Assembly: GCF_000332475.2 (NCBI RefSeq)
Contig: NZ_AOGX02000008.1
Location: 124,001 to 188,000, forward strand
Source of the DNA: Leptospira yanagawae serovar Saopaulo str. Sao Paulo = ATCC 700523
GTDB taxonomy: Bacteria; Spirochaetota; Leptospiria; Leptospirales; Leptospiraceae
Direction: 5' to 3'
Length of the DNA stretch: 64,000 nucleotides
The notes beneath the pieces were generated by a model. That model was given only the letters and a program-made list of their open reading frames with translations, did no database searches and was not told where the DNA came from. The translations under genes and the position numbers were made by a program. Below are positions 1-10,044 of this stretch, piece after piece. Position 1 is the stretch's first letter; each line of letters starts with the position of its first letter.

Positions 1-1368
1 TTCGTTTCCATTTGCATCAACGCTATAGCGCCATATGACTGCAGTTGGGATTTGATCCGCAGTTCCGTAAAAATCTATATAATAAACTGGACCACCACTG
101 TTGACATTATTATAAAATTCACCCCAACCAATGTATTCATCAGGGAAGTCATTTGGGTTTACTCCAGCTGGCATAATGACAAAAGCATCGTATTCATCAA
201 AGGCTCCTACACCGATGCCTCCGTTTGGAAGAGGAGTCATAGTAAAATCTACGTAAACATCCCATTCAAATGTATATTCCGTTTCAATGAAATCTCCGTA
301 GATTTCGGGTTCTGCATAACCTAATTCTTCGTAAACATTATAATATGGTGAATTTTCATAATAATCTACTGCAAAGTATACGATATTCCCTTCTGAGTCA
401 TATGCTTCTGCCATGTAGTATTCATAGTCTTCCGCATTATCGATGTACTCCGTGAGTACATAACCACCGAAATCATTGGTTCTTCCTTTTACGGAAGTGG
501 TAATTTTATTACCGGCGACATCATCATAAACATTGCTATAATTGAGAGTCACACAATTGTTCGCATTGGCATTTGTATCGTTCGCACATTCTTCAAAGGT
601 AAATCTGGTAGTTGATTTATCTGTATTGCCCGAACCAGATGTAACTTGTTTGATATTGAGGATGGCTTTGTCTTTTTTTCCTTCTTGGGTGATATAGGTG
701 ATTGAGGCATCTACACTAAGCGAGATACCAAATACCTTCAAAGAACGACTGATGGAACTAAATACTTTTGATTTGTCGTTTTTGAACTTGATGCTCTTTT
801 GGAATTTGTTATTAGCGGGGCAAGGTTGCGGTGTGCCAAGTGCATCCGCAAAAGAATACTCCACCTCAATATCATATTCATTATTACTTAAGTTTCGGTA
901 CACCATGGCTGGAGTTGGCACAGCTTGTCCAATGAAGGGTAACAAACCTTCGTTTTGCAAACTAACAAGTTCCCCTCTTGCTTCTTCAGCACTGAGTCCA
1001 AGCCTTTCAATCCCTTCTAAAAATTCGTCTTCCATCGCTTGTGTGATGCGCACAGTGGAAGTGCCTCCAGGGATACAAACTCCAGGACTTGCTTTTGCAA
1101 TTGAATAGGATCCACTGATGAGTACTAAATCTTTTTTGGAGTCTCGTAAGATTTCCGCAACAATCCCCGTTCCTTCGGTTAAAAAGTTTTGTCCAGTAAA
1201 ACCATAGTCCAAAGTGTCCTGTGCTATTCCTTTATTTGAAAAAGCAATTTTTGATGATTTGTTTTTTGTTTGTAAACTGGCACCAATTCCAGTGAAGCCG
1301 TTGTCGCTAGGCAAAGGGCTTCCGATTTTACAAAGACAGCTGCTGCTAGAGGACTCTCCGAAACACAA
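1..1368 (-). CDS. Putative exported or surface protein, C-terminus beyond the window
   Basis: The minus-strand frame is open without a stop from 1410 to the left edge, about 470 codons, and reads as a soluble, Asn/Asp/Tyr-rich protein (for example VIWRYSVDANGNE at the edge). I do not recognise the family. The composition and a Ser-rich, Cys-containing N-terminus (FGESSSSSCLC) suggest an exported lipoprotein-like protein. The start is a problem: the first in-frame ATG is at 1035, well inside coding-like sequence, and upstream there are only TTG codons (1368, 1314) and no signal peptide in this frame. A signal-peptide-like reading (ATG at 1414, then MIRSHTNPLLPLLAFFVF) lies one frame off, separated by a run of six A at 1367-1372. 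The gene is divergent from the M48 peptidase gene with no intergenic space. Confidence 0.65.
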   Translation of the reverse strand, partial: MCFGESSSSSCLCKIGSPLPSDNGFTGIGASLQTKNKSSKIAFSNKGIAQDTLDYGFTGQNFLTEGTGIVAEILRDSKKDLVLISGSYSIAKASPGVCIPGGTSTVRITQAMEDEFLEGIERLGLSAEEARGELVSLQNEGLLPFIGQAVPTPAMVYRNLSNNEYDIEVEYSFADALGTPQPCPANNKFQKSIKFKNDKSKVFSSISRSLKVFGISLSVDASITYITQEGKKDKAILNIKQVTSGSGNTDKSTTRFTFEECANDTNANANNCVTLNYSNVYDDVAGNKITTSVKGRTNDFGGYVLTEYIDNAEDYEYYMAEAYDSEGNIVYFAVDYYENSPYYNVYEELGYAEPEIYGDFIETEYTFEWDVYVDFTMTPLPNGGIGVGAFDEYDAFVIMPAGVNPNDFPDEYIGWGEFYNNVNSGGPVYYIDFYGTADQIPTAVIWRYSVDANGNE

Positions 1369-1371
1369 AAA

Positions 1372-2235
1372 ATGCGAGTAAGGGGAGAAGGGGATTTGTA
1401 TGACTTCGAATCATTGCGTTGGCTTGAGTCTGTTCCCTTAACGATCGAATCAAATGCAACCAAACAAAACCAAAATAAGGATCGGGAAACGAATTTAATT
1501 CCCAACCAAAATAGTAATCAAAATTTATCAGTGTTAGGTGAGACGAAAGCGGAAGTGAAACTGGGTCGTTCCCTTGCAGCCAGGTTATTAAAACGGTATT
1601 CATTGGTTCGTGATTTAGAACTCACACGTTATCTCAATTCTATTGCCACAAAACTTGGTTCTGTTTCTTCAAGGAAGGATTTGGAATTTCGTGTTGGTGT
1701 GATTGAATCGAATGAAATCTATGCGTTTTCTTGTCCCGGTGGTTATTTATTTTTAACAACTGGTAGTTTAAAAAAAATCCAAACGGAAGCTGAACTTGCA
1801 GGGATCATTGCCCATGAGATGGGTCACGTGATTTTGTTTCATAATGGAGAATTCACGGAATCTAATGTATTTATAGACATTCTGTCTGGACTATTAACTC
1901 CACCTGGGAGTGAAGTCGTAAATACTGCAATGGCTACAGCGATTGGAGAAATGGAAAAACAATTTTTTGAGACTGGCCGTGATGCCAAAGTTGAATTGGA
2001 AGCAGATGAAGCGGCAGTTGGACTTGTTTCACAAGTTGGGTATTCTCCTTTGGGATTGTCAATTTATTTGAATGTTATGTCAAAAGCAGAAGGTGCTGAT
2101 CTCTTAAAAAAAACACACCCTGAAACCTCGACAAGGATCGCAAAACTAGTGTTTATTGAATCTACCGTATCCATTGATAGTGCCCCACTTGTCGTGGACA
2201 GGTGGAGTGAATTTAAGAATAGAATCCCAAAATGA
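1372..2235 (+). CDS. M48-family zinc metallopeptidase
   Basis: A 287-residue protein with the M48 (HtpX/Oma1-like) zinc site: HEMGH at about residue 148 and the third ligand in ELEADEAA at about residue 210. M48 peptidases of this soluble type are usually exported and degrade or process envelope proteins; here no signal peptide is visible from the ATG at 1372. The same frame stays open upstream to 1276 and reads plausibly (RASDFTKTAAARGLSETQ), so the real N-terminus may lie further up, overlapping the divergent gene. The stop overlaps the ATG of the downstream cyclase gene (ATGATG), so the two are probably translated together. The catalytic call is firm; the start is not. Confidence 0.82.
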   Translation: MRVRGEGDLYDFESLRWLESVPLTIESNATKQNQNKDRETNLIPNQNSNQNLSVLGETKAEVKLGRSLAARLLKRYSLVRDLELTRYLNSIATKLGSVSSRKDLEFRVGVIESNEIYAFSCPGGYLFLTTGSLKKIQTEAELAGIIAHEMGHVILFHNGEFTESNVFIDILSGLLTPPGSEVVNTAMATAIGEMEKQFFETGRDAKVELEADEAAVGLVSQVGYSPLGLSIYLNVMSKAEGADLLKKTHPETSTRIAKLVFIESTVSIDSAPLVVDRWSEFKNRIPK

Positions 2236-4400
2236 TGAAAAACAAAATTTACATCCCATTCGTACTTATGGTAGTGATCCCTGCGATTCTCACGACCTTC
2301 ATTTCATTTTTTCGGTTATCAACAACACTAGATCGAAAACTATCTGAAGCTTTTTTTCATATCTTACCTTCCCATCATTTTTTTTCAAAAGACATTGTCA
2401 TCATCGATATCGATGAACTGAGCATTGCAAAATATGCAGACCATCCGGAATTGGGGCAGTGGCCATGGAAACGACATATATATCCAACATTAATTAGTTA
2501 TACGAAATTACTCACACCACCCAAAATCACAATCATCGATATCATGTTTACCGAAAGATCTGATTACGATGATGCAATTGTAACAGCAAACGAGAGTTTG
2601 GGGGGAATTTCACATGCAGCAAACTTCCGAGATGGTGGGATTGTGATTCCTAGACAAGGCATTGATGAAATCAGTAAAAAATTTCATGTCAATTTAGAAA
2701 CAAAACTTACATTTCCCAAATATGAAAATGCATCGTTTCCTATCGGAAACATAGGAGAAACGGCACCTATGATCCATGTGGTAAATGTAAGGGCAGATAG
2801 TGATGGTATCTTAAGGAGATTTTCTCCTGTGGTTATGTGGAATGGTTTGTATTTTCCTACCCTTGCCTTACAAGCGTTTGCCTTAGGAGAACCTTACCAA
2901 ATTCAGACGATGGATTCCAATCTCGTTTTAACAAAGGAAAATTCGAAACGTGTACTCCCTTTAGGAAAAGATGGGATGGTCCGGGCCTATTTTTATACGG
3001 AAGAGGAATTACGGAATATCCCACGTTACTCTGCTGCTGGAATGATTGAATCCTTGGAAAAATTAAATTCTGGGGAAATTGAAGATCCCAATGAATTACT
3101 TGTCCCACCTAGTTTATTTGAGAACAAAATTGTTTTGATTGGTACATCCGCTGCTGCGACCCATGATGATGTAGTGACTCCTCACGGATTGTTTCCGGGA
3201 GTCATAGCCCAAGCAGTTTTTGCTTCGAATTTAACAGAAGGCCATTTGTTAAAAGAATTACCAGAATCATATGGTATCACGTTTACTATTTTGGTTTTAT
3301 TTATCGGAGTATTAATCCTTTTTATCAACCAATGGCATCTTTTAAAGAATTTATATCCGATCATCGCCATATCTATGTTTGTTGGATTATTTTATTTTTT
3401 ATACAGAATGGATTATGTGATCTCCACCTATTCTTTTGTATTGGGATTTCCCATTTCCTATTTACTTGGATTTGCATACTTAACCTACACAGAAGGTAAG
3501 GAAAAACGAAAGTTCAATCATATCTTACGAAACTTAGTAGACCCCGGTGTTGTCAGTGTAGCTCTTGAAAATATGGATTCTCTCAAAAAAGGTGGAGAGT
3601 GGGAGATCACTGCATTTTTTTCAGATGTGGCCGGTTTTTCTTCGATCAGTGAAGAATTAAGCGCAACAGATCTTGCTAAACTACTAAATGAATACTTATC
3701 GGCGATGACACATGTTTTAAAATCCAACTCGGGAACTTTGGATAAATACATAGGTGATGCAATTATAGGTATTTTTGGTGCACCCATCCAATATAAGGAT
3801 CATCCGAAAATGGCATGTAAATCTGCATTGGAGATGGTATCTGAACTCGAAACACTTCGATCAAAATGGAATCAAAATAATGAATATACCCCTCTCGCAC
3901 GTGCTATGGTTTTTCGGATAGGAATTAACTGTGGTTTGGCGAAAGTAGGATTTATGGGAACTGATAGTTTGGCTTCTTATACCATGATGGGTGATAGTGT
4001 AAATTTAGCAGCAAGGTTAGAGGCCGCAGCAAAGGATTATGGAGTATCCATTTTAGCTTCTGAAAACATCGAATCTGTTTGCAAAGATGAATTCCATTTT
4101 CGATTTTTGGATTGGATCCGTGTAAAAGGAAAAGAAGCACCCGTCAAAATTTATAGTTTAGAATCATTACAAAAAGATGTAACAGATGTGATGAGGCAAG
4201 CAGAACGAGAGTATGAATTGGGATTTGAAATGTATTTGGCTCGTAATTGGGAAACGGCCATCCAACATTTTCAGAATGTTTCTAAAATATACCAAAAAGA
4301 TGATGTGAGCAGTCAATTACTGATCAAACGTTGCCAAAGTCTTTTCCAAAACCCACCACCTGTCGATTGGAATGGTGTTTATACACGTACTTCTAAATAA
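2232..4400 (+). CDS. CHASE2-domain adenylate/guanylate cyclase
   Basis: A membrane-bound class III cyclase of 722 residues. An N-terminal membrane anchor (about residues 8-28) is followed by a periplasmic CHASE2 sensor (about 45-340), three closely spaced membrane helices (about 345-430) and a cytoplasmic cyclase domain (about 455-640). The cyclase keeps both metal-binding Asp positions (FFSDVAGFSSISEE and LDKYIGDAIIG) and the MMGDSVNLAARLE motif, where the Asp favours ATP as substrate, so cAMP is the likely product. A C-terminal tail resembling a TPR (EYELGFEMYLARNWETA) follows. It overlaps the M48 gene by 4 bases. This domain order is a common sensor layout in Leptospira; the ligand is unknown. 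Confidence 0.9.
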   Translation: MMKNKIYIPFVLMVVIPAILTTFISFFRLSTTLDRKLSEAFFHILPSHHFFSKDIVIIDIDELSIAKYADHPELGQWPWKRHIYPTLISYTKLLTPPKITIIDIMFTERSDYDDAIVTANESLGGISHAANFRDGGIVIPRQGIDEISKKFHVNLETKLTFPKYENASFPIGNIGETAPMIHVVNVRADSDGILRRFSPVVMWNGLYFPTLALQAFALGEPYQIQTMDSNLVLTKENSKRVLPLGKDGMVRAYFYTEEELRNIPRYSAAGMIESLEKLNSGEIEDPNELLVPPSLFENKIVLIGTSAAATHDDVVTPHGLFPGVIAQAVFASNLTEGHLLKELPESYGITFTILVLFIGVLILFINQWHLLKNLYPIIAISMFVGLFYFLYRMDYVISTYSFVLGFPISYLLGFAYLTYTEGKEKRKFNHILRNLVDPGVVSVALENMDSLKKGGEWEITAFFSDVAGFSSISEELSATDLAKLLNEYLSAMTHVLKSNSGTLDKYIGDAIIGIFGAPIQYKDHPKMACKSALEMVSELETLRSKWNQNNEYTPLARAMVFRIGINCGLAKVGFMGTDSLASYTMMGDSVNLAARLEAAAKDYGVSILASENIESVCKDEFHFRFLDWIRVKGKEAPVKIYSLESLQKDVTDVMRQAEREYELGFEMYLARNWETAIQHFQNVSKIYQKDDVSSQLLIKRCQSLFQNPPPVDWNGVYTRTSK

Positions 4401-4452
4401 TACTATACACTAATATCTTTTTTTTTCACTGTCCAGATAAGGATTTTGTAGA

Positions 4453-6255
4453 ATGGATGAAGCGAAAGTAAAAGCCATATGTTGGCGGTTGACAATAGGT
4501 TTAGAATTACTTACAGCGGTGCTTGCTGTTCCTACCGCTGTGTTATTTATCATTATCGGTGGTATGTATTCATTCGATAAGTCATTGTTAGTTGTTTTAG
4601 GTGCGACAATCGCGCTGTTCACTTCCTATATTGTTCCAACAGTTCGTTTTTTTCGTTTAAAAACACTGTTACGAAAAACAATTCCAGACTTTTTCCAACA
4701 TTTAAATTTAAACGAAAAACAAAAAATCAAATTACAACTACTTGAGTTTCCAAAAATGAATTCTTTGTATTTTTTAGTACAATGGTCTTTTGGGATTCCA
4801 TTGGCGGCCTTTGTTACCTTTCAATTTTTTTCACCCACTCTTGTAGAATACCTACCTTATGCGATTTTGCCGATACTGATTTATCCAGTATTGGGTGTGT
4901 CTCATTTTTTTCTCACTGAGCTTTTGGTTTCAGAAGTATTGGTAATGAAAGAACTAAAAGATTTGCCTTTGGAAGCGCATACAATTCCTAAAGTTGGAAT
5001 TTATGCACGAATTTTTTTTACTATGTCTGCTGTGTTTAGTATGACTTTAACTGCATTGGGTTACCTATTGGTTGCGGAAGTCACCAAGTTCATTCAATTA
5101 CAAAATGCGGAACTCACATTGCTCCTTATGGCAGCATTTATTACGGTGAACATTTTTGTCTTAACATCCCTTTTTGTTAAGGCAATGAAGTTTAACACCA
5201 TCCAAATGGCCACTCGGTATAAAGAATTGGCAAGTGGTGATTTACGCGAGTCCGTTCCAATCATTTCGACAGATGAGTTGGGGCATGGATCCATTTCTTT
5301 AAATTCATTTATCTTAAACATTCGTAAAATCACTTCTGTTGTCATAGAAGGATCAGATAAGGTGAACGCAGATGCGAAAATAATCGCAACGCAAACACAA
5401 GGTTTAACACAAGCGATGATGGACCAGGCATCTTCTTCGGAAGAAATGTCTGCCGGTGTGGAAGAAATGTCTGCAAGCATTCGTTCTACTGCTTTTGGAG
5501 CCAAAAAACAAAATGATATCACAATTGAAGCAAAAGATTTAGTTCTCAAAATGGAGTCTTCCATTGTATCCATTCATGATTTAATGAGTTTAACTGAGAA
5601 TGAAACCAAACAAATGGAAGAGGAAACAAAACTAGGGCAAAAAGCATTGTTGTCTACCCTTGCTGCCATGTCTGAAATTGAATCAAGTGTTGATCATACT
5701 TCGAATGTCATCCAAGTGATCGGTGAAATTTCAGATAAAATAGGACTATTATCACTCAATGCTGCAATTGAAGCTGCGAGGGCAGGGGATGCGGGACGCG
5801 GTTTTGCAGTGGTCGCAAGCGAAATTTCCAAACTTGGTGAACAAACACTTTCCAATACAAAACGAATTTTGGAAGCAGTGTCCAAAGCATCTACTTCTAC
5901 GAAATCTGGAAGACTTGCGGTTTCCAATACTGAAAAAACATTTCAACAAATTGGAAATTCTGTTCACACCACAATCGACCTAATCAAACAATCCACTGAA
6001 ATGACAAAAAAACAATTGGAGCTAATCGAAAATGTAAAGAAGAGTTTTGAAAAATTAACGATTTCAGCTATGGAAATTGAACAAAATACAAATGAACAAG
6101 CAAGTACTTCGGAAGAACTTGCAAAAAGTATCGCAAGTATAACAGAAGGAACTGAATATTTAAATCAGTTTGTCAGTGATATCGATAAACTTTGTGCTGC
6201 TTTGTCTGGAAAGGCATCTAACTTAAGACAAACGATAGATTTTTTTAAGATTTAA
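4453..6255 (+). CDS. Methyl-accepting chemotaxis protein
   Basis: A 600-residue chemoreceptor. The N-terminal 260 residues hold about six hydrophobic helices and no large periplasmic domain, so it may sense within or across the membrane. A HAMP-like segment (about 240-295) leads into a long coiled-coil signalling domain with the conserved hairpin tip, seen as [20 protein letters not shown] followed by [13 protein letters not shown] (about residues 433-465), which binds CheA and CheW. Gln/Glu-rich stretches on both sides of the tip are candidate methylation sites. It starts at an ATG 52 bases after the cyclase stop and is probably in the same transcription unit. Confidence 0.93.
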   Translation: MDEAKVKAICWRLTIGLELLTAVLAVPTAVLFIIIGGMYSFDKSLLVVLGATIALFTSYIVPTVRFFRLKTLLRKTIPDFFQHLNLNEKQKIKLQLLEFPKMNSLYFLVQWSFGIPLAAFVTFQFFSPTLVEYLPYAILPILIYPVLGVSHFFLTELLVSEVLVMKELKDLPLEAHTIPKVGIYARIFFTMSAVFSMTLTALGYLLVAEVTKFIQLQNAELTLLLMAAFITVNIFVLTSLFVKAMKFNTIQMATRYKELASGDLRESVPIISTDELGHGSISLNSFILNIRKITSVVIEGSDKVNADAKIIATQTQGLTQAMMDQASSSEEMSAGVEEMSASIRSTAFGAKKQNDITIEAKDLVLKMESSIVSIHDLMSLTENETKQMEEETKLGQKALLSTLAAMSEIESSVDHTSNVIQVIGEISDKIGLLSLNAAIEAARAGDAGRGFAVVASEISKLGEQTLSNTKRILEAVSKASTSTKSGRLAVSNTEKTFQQIGNSVHTTIDLIKQSTEMTKKQLELIENVKKSFEKLTISAMEIEQNTNEQASTSEELAKSIASITEGTEYLNQFVSDIDKLCAALSGKASNLRQTIDFFKI

Positions 6256-6327
6256 GTTTCTAAATTAAATTGTAGTAAGAGATTAAAAAAAAAGAGCGAT
6301 ATACGTTGTGGTTTTTTATTTGCAATA

Positions 6328-6343
6328 TCACCAATTCTGGTGA
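6328..6343. promoter_or_regulatory. 16-bp palindrome, copy 1, upstream of a lipoprotein gene
   Basis: TCACCAATTCTGGTGA has perfect 6-base arms (TCACCA/TGGTGA). It lies 82 bases before the preferred start of the lipoprotein gene at 6426, in a 170-base gap after the chemoreceptor gene. Two close copies occur at 10011-10026 and 10045-10060. It is a likely binding site for a dimeric regulator; the LuxR-type regulator encoded at 7462-8103 is the obvious candidate, by position only. Confidence 0.6.
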
Positions 6344-6425
6344 GGTAATCAAAAATAAAATTGTTAAAAAATTATTTACATTCATAGAATATTTGTGCAA
6401 AACTTTTTTAAAAAGTGTAGTCCAA

Positions 6426-7424
6426 ATGAAACCAAACCAAAGTTATCTATATCTCCTTCTATTTTTTTGTATCAATTGCATAACCTTTTATGAAAAAATT
6501 CCGAATCCATCCAAACAGATCATTGATTTAAAACCGAAAACCTCGTTATCCTCTGCCTCTCAGAAATCATTTTTTTATGAAAATTCTTTTTCGTTACAAC
6601 CTGGCCAAAAGATTGGAAGTTTGTTGTACGATCCGAATTCGGATTTTTTCAAAATTGGAATTGAAGAAAAAAGAAAGTATAAAAGCAACAATTCGCCATT
6701 TTTATGTTTATTGAGTATTTTAACGATCACACTGATTCCATGCTATTATGACGCGGTAGAGACAGTTCGTTTATCCGTTACAAGTCCTTATTTTTTCGAT
6801 AAACGGAAGCCCATTGAACAAGACATTCGTAAAAGAGAATATGCTTGGTTGCCTTTGATTTTGATTAGTCCTTTTTTTGGAGATAAGTCACCAGAAGATG
6901 GCAATCGACTCGCATTAGAAGAAGCTGAAGGTAAATTATCTAAAGAATATGATACGATGTTGTCTGAAATCGATGTAACAAAAAAGAAGTTAAAACCATT
7001 AATTGAAAATCCTCAAAAATACTCTGTCATTTTGAATGATTTTGCAACGATTGATTTTTATGCTCAAAAAAATAATTTTAGTTTTGGAACCGGAAAAGAT
7101 GTCATCATTCAAATATTCAATAACTCATTTAAGACAATGACAAAAATAAAATACCATTTAACCTCTACAAATAGTTTAACAAAGAGTCCAAACGATGTTT
7201 ATGAAATTGTAGAAAACGAAGAAATTGTTTTTCCAGCGAGTTTTAGCAAAAATATTTTATTTGCCAATCGAAACCCTCGACCAAATTCATTATTTCTTTT
7301 TATGGATAAAATTGAAATCGAGTGGGAAGATGGATCAAAAACAGTAATTGCAAAAAGCGAAGTAAACCAAATAAAAGTTGTGGCCTCTCCTCGTTTGATA
7401 GCAGATCTATTCAAACAAAAGTAA
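6426..7424 (+). CDS. Putative lipoprotein, function unknown
   Basis: About 332 residues. From the ATG at 6426 the protein begins with a short Lys-containing start, a hydrophobic core and two Cys (YLYLLLFFCINCITFY), which looks like a Leptospira-type lipoprotein signal peptide. An upstream extension to 6306 is open but would put the 6328 palindrome inside the coding region and has no signal-like start, so I prefer 6426. A second hydrophobic stretch (FLCLLSILTITLIPCYYD, about residue 90) is followed by VRLSVTSPYFFDKRK and a soluble C-terminal domain of about 150 residues that looks beta-rich. I recognise no family. It converges on the response-regulator gene with a 37-base gap. Confidence 0.7.
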   Translation: MKPNQSYLYLLLFFCINCITFYEKIPNPSKQIIDLKPKTSLSSASQKSFFYENSFSLQPGQKIGSLLYDPNSDFFKIGIEEKRKYKSNNSPFLCLLSILTITLIPCYYDAVETVRLSVTSPYFFDKRKPIEQDIRKREYAWLPLILISPFFGDKSPEDGNRLALEEAEGKLSKEYDTMLSEIDVTKKKLKPLIENPQKYSVILNDFATIDFYAQKNNFSFGTGKDVIIQIFNNSFKTMTKIKYHLTSTNSLTKSPNDVYEIVENEEIVFPASFSKNILFANRNPRPNSLFLFMDKIEIEWEDGSKTVIAKSEVNQIKVVASPRLIADLFKQK

Positions 7425-7461
7425 AAAATGTTTAGCAGTGAGTTATGATTTTGAAATTCGG

Positions 7462-8103
7462 TTAATTGATAAAACCTAATTTCCTGGCTCGTTCGATCAG
7501 TTGCACTCGGTTTCGAACTCTCAATTTTCGATATATCGTTTTTAGGTGAGTATTGAGTGTATTGTCGCTAATTCCTAATCTTTTGCCTGCTTCATGGATG
7601 GATAAACCAGAAGCGATTTCAAGTAAAACTTGTTTTTCACGATTTGTTAATTCAAACTCTGATTTTTCATACGGTGTGCGAAAGGAATTGATCATTCTCA
7701 AGGCAATGGTTGGCGTGATCATAGCGCCTCCATTCATAATGGTTGTGATAATATGATTTAAATCAGAGAGTTCCGATTTTAATAGATAACCAAGTGCGCC
7801 TGCTCGTAATGCTGCAAAAATAGTTTCTTCTGAATCAGCAATTGTCAGAGCGGCTGTTTTTAAATCGGGAATCTCTTCCGAAATGATTCGGATCAGTTCG
7901 ATACCATCCATTTGAGGCAAACGGATATCAACAAACAATAAGTCAAGATTTGCTTTTTTGCCGTGTTTCAAGAAATCCTCAGCGGAGGACCAGGTTTCCA
8001 GCCGAATCGGAGTATTTAATTCTTTTGTTTTGACTTCAAATGAAATTTGAAATTCGAATTGATTCTCAACCAAACCAAGTTTTAACACATTATTTTTTTT
8101 CAT
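7462..8103 (-). CDS. NarL/LuxR-type response regulator
   Basis: A 213-residue two-domain regulator. The receiver domain (about residues 6-125) has the phospho-acceptor Asp in LLFVDIRLPQMDG and a Lys in LLKSE. The C-terminal LuxR helix-turn-helix (about 148-210) reads LTNREKQVLLEIASGLSIHE then LGISDNTLNTHLKTIYRKL. The acidic pocket near residue 12 (GLVENQFE) is less canonical than usual, having one acidic residue where a pair is typical. The gene overlaps the end of the sensor kinase by 14 bases, so kinase and regulator are co-translated partners. Three copies of a 16-bp palindrome lie around this pair and are candidate targets. Confidence 0.9.
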   Translation of the reverse strand: MKKNNVLKLGLVENQFEFQISFEVKTKELNTPIRLETWSSAEDFLKHGKKANLDLLFVDIRLPQMDGIELIRIISEEIPDLKTAALTIADSEETIFAALRAGALGYLLKSELSDLNHIITTIMNGGAMITPTIALRMINSFRTPYEKSEFELTNREKQVLLEIASGLSIHEAGKRLGISDNTLNTHLKTIYRKLRVRNRVQLIERARKLGFIN

Positions 8104-9943
8104 TTTGGATCAAACTATGAATTGGGATTTGAAATTGGATGGAGTAAGTATTGTTTTCTATGAACTCGGAAAAATTTGCATTCATTGATTGAAGTCTTTT
8201 TTGAATCGATTTACTTCCTATCGAAATATCTCTGGATTGTGAAAATTTTGTTTCCACGTTCATGTTCACTTGTAAAACATGATTCTCCAAAATAAAACTC
8301 CAATTGGTAGTATTAGAACCATACTTCAAATCATTTGTTGCAATTTCGACAGTAATGGCATACAAATTTCTTTTAATTTCCTCTTCTTCAATTTTTTGGA
8401 AATTTTGACTTGTGGATTCAGTTGTATGAAATCTGAGTTTTCTATTTGCGTTGGCATACCTTCTCGTAAGATTAAGTTGCAAACCATACATATAATCCTC
8501 TGCCATAATTCGGAAATCGTCATTATCGTAGATTGTATCTCGAAAACTTTGAAAACATTTTTTAACATCAATTTTTAGTGTTTCGATCTCTTTTTCGCTC
8601 AATTGGTTATTTGGTTTTAAGTTATCAATTTTTAAACTTAAATCCGTTAACCTTGCGCCTAAATGGTCATGTAAGTCGGTGACGATTCTCTCTCTTTCAT
8701 TTGATAAGGATAGTTCTAATCTAATGTTTTTCCTTTTTTGATTTAAGATTTCTGTTTCCGCTTCAGTTTTTTCCTTACGTAATTTTTCCGTATGAAGGGA
8801 TAAAACATATGCTTGTGACAATAAAAATATGATAAAACCGGGTACTTCTATAAAATCGACTCCTTTTATAATATTTCTTTCAATTAAGATTTCAATCAGA
8901 ACAACAACTGCAAGAAATAGAAAGAGAAGGAAAACTACTTTTGCGCCTTTGTCTCCTTTTTTGATTTCGCGAACGAGTAGTATGGATAACTCGACGACTG
9001 CCGCACCAATCAAAATATAAACGGGAATTGGAATATTAGCAAATATAATAGGAGGAGTAAAAATTACGAGTAAAGAAAGTGATATAAAGATAACATTTAA
9101 AAATTTTGAAAAAATCTTTTGTGGTTCTTTTGAATATGAGACACGGATAAAATGATAAAAGAATGGTAACAGCGCTAAAAAATTCAGAAATTCTATTTTT
9201 TGCCAATTCTCCCAGGAAATAATCGGTAATGTTTCCACTAAGTATTGTTCGTTGATAAGCAATGGTCTTAATGATAAATTCAGGCAGAAAAATCCGAAAA
9301 ATAAAAAGGGTTTATCCTTTCTAAAAATTAAGAAGGCAATGATATGATAAAATCCAAGTATAAAAGCAGCGCCAGATAGGAATACGGATTCCGCAATGCC
9401 ATTTTCTCTGTAACCTACTATGTCTTTGTATTCTCCGATGTGTAAGGAAGATGGTATTCCACCTCGCGGAAAATGGAAATTTGCAACTTCAATGGATAAT
9501 TTGAATTCATTGGAATTTGTGTTTAGTTGTATGACATTTCGATTAAAGGATGGGATCACTTCTTCTTTTGTGTTGGCGACATGACCGCTCTTTGTTACCA
9601 ATTGATCATTGATGTATACATTATAGGATGAATACATTTCCGGTATGTGTAAACCGATCAGTACATTAGGAATGTTTTTGATTCTTAATTGGTATACACC
9701 AAATCCTTCCCCTGGAAGTCCTGGATCAGTGGTCCAGAGAGAAGGCATTTCAACGAAAAGTTTTAAATCCTCTTTTATAGAGTTTAATCTTCGGTTTGGA
9801 TAAAATTCCCACTCTCCATTTAAAGGAATCACACGATTATACAATTGGTTTTCTAAATCAAAAATTCCTTTTTGTGCCTGAACTGTCACTTGTGTACAAT
9901 TCGAAAGGACTAAACTAAAGAATACAATGAAACGCAAAATCAC
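8090..9943 (-). CDS. 7TMR-DISM sensor histidine kinase (HisKA_3 type)
   Basis: A membrane sensor kinase. A lipoprotein-like signal (VILRFIVFFSLVLSNC) precedes a periplasmic jelly-roll domain of the 7TMR-DISM extracellular type (LNGEWEFYPNR, about residues 45-170 from this start), seven membrane helices (about 190-385), a coiled coil and the dimerisation/phosphoacceptor motif ERERIVTDLHDHLGARLTDL. The ATPase domain has a recognisable N-box (VEIATNDLKYGSNTTNW) but a weak G-box. I chose the GTG at 9943 because it gives a clean signal peptide; an ATG at 10051 is also in frame but would place a palindrome at 10011-10026 inside the gene. It partners the overlapping LuxR-type regulator. The ligand is unknown. 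Confidence 0.85.
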   Translation of the reverse strand: MILRFIVFFSLVLSNCTQVTVQAQKGIFDLENQLYNRVIPLNGEWEFYPNRRLNSIKEDLKLFVEMPSLWTTDPGLPGEGFGVYQLRIKNIPNVLIGLHIPEMYSSYNVYINDQLVTKSGHVANTKEEVIPSFNRNVIQLNTNSNEFKLSIEVANFHFPRGGIPSSLHIGEYKDIVGYRENGIAESVFLSGAAFILGFYHIIAFLIFRKDKPFLFFGFFCLNLSLRPLLINEQYLVETLPIISWENWQKIEFLNFLALLPFFYHFIRVSYSKEPQKIFSKFLNVIFISLSLLVIFTPPIIFANIPIPVYILIGAAVVELSILLVREIKKGDKGAKVVFLLFLFLAVVVLIEILIERNIIKGVDFIEVPGFIIFLLSQAYVLSLHTEKLRKEKTEAETEILNQKRKNIRLELSLSNERERIVTDLHDHLGARLTDLSLKIDNLKPNNQLSEKEIETLKIDVKKCFQSFRDTIYDNDDFRIMAEDYMYGLQLNLTRRYANANRKLRFHTTESTSQNFQKIEEEEIKRNLYAITVEIATNDLKYGSNTTNWSFILENHVLQVNMNVETKFSQSRDISIGSKSIQKRLQSMNANFSEFIENNTYSIQFQIPIHSLIQNEKK

Positions 9944-10010
9944 AGTATTTGAATAGATAGAATCCTTTGAAACTTTGTCTAGAAATTGTTTCCTTTCAAA
10001 AAATAGAATC

Positions 10011-10026
10011 TCACCAATTTTGGTGA
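10011..10026. promoter_or_regulatory. 16-bp palindrome, copy 2
   Basis: TCACCAATTTTGGTGA has perfect 6-base arms and a central four bases that make the whole element almost fully symmetric. It lies between the divergent kinase gene and the lipoprotein gene at 10115, 34 bases from copy 3. That spacing is about three helical turns, which would put the two sites on the same face of the DNA. Confidence 0.65.
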
Positions 10027-10044
10027 GAATTCTTTTCTCTTTTG

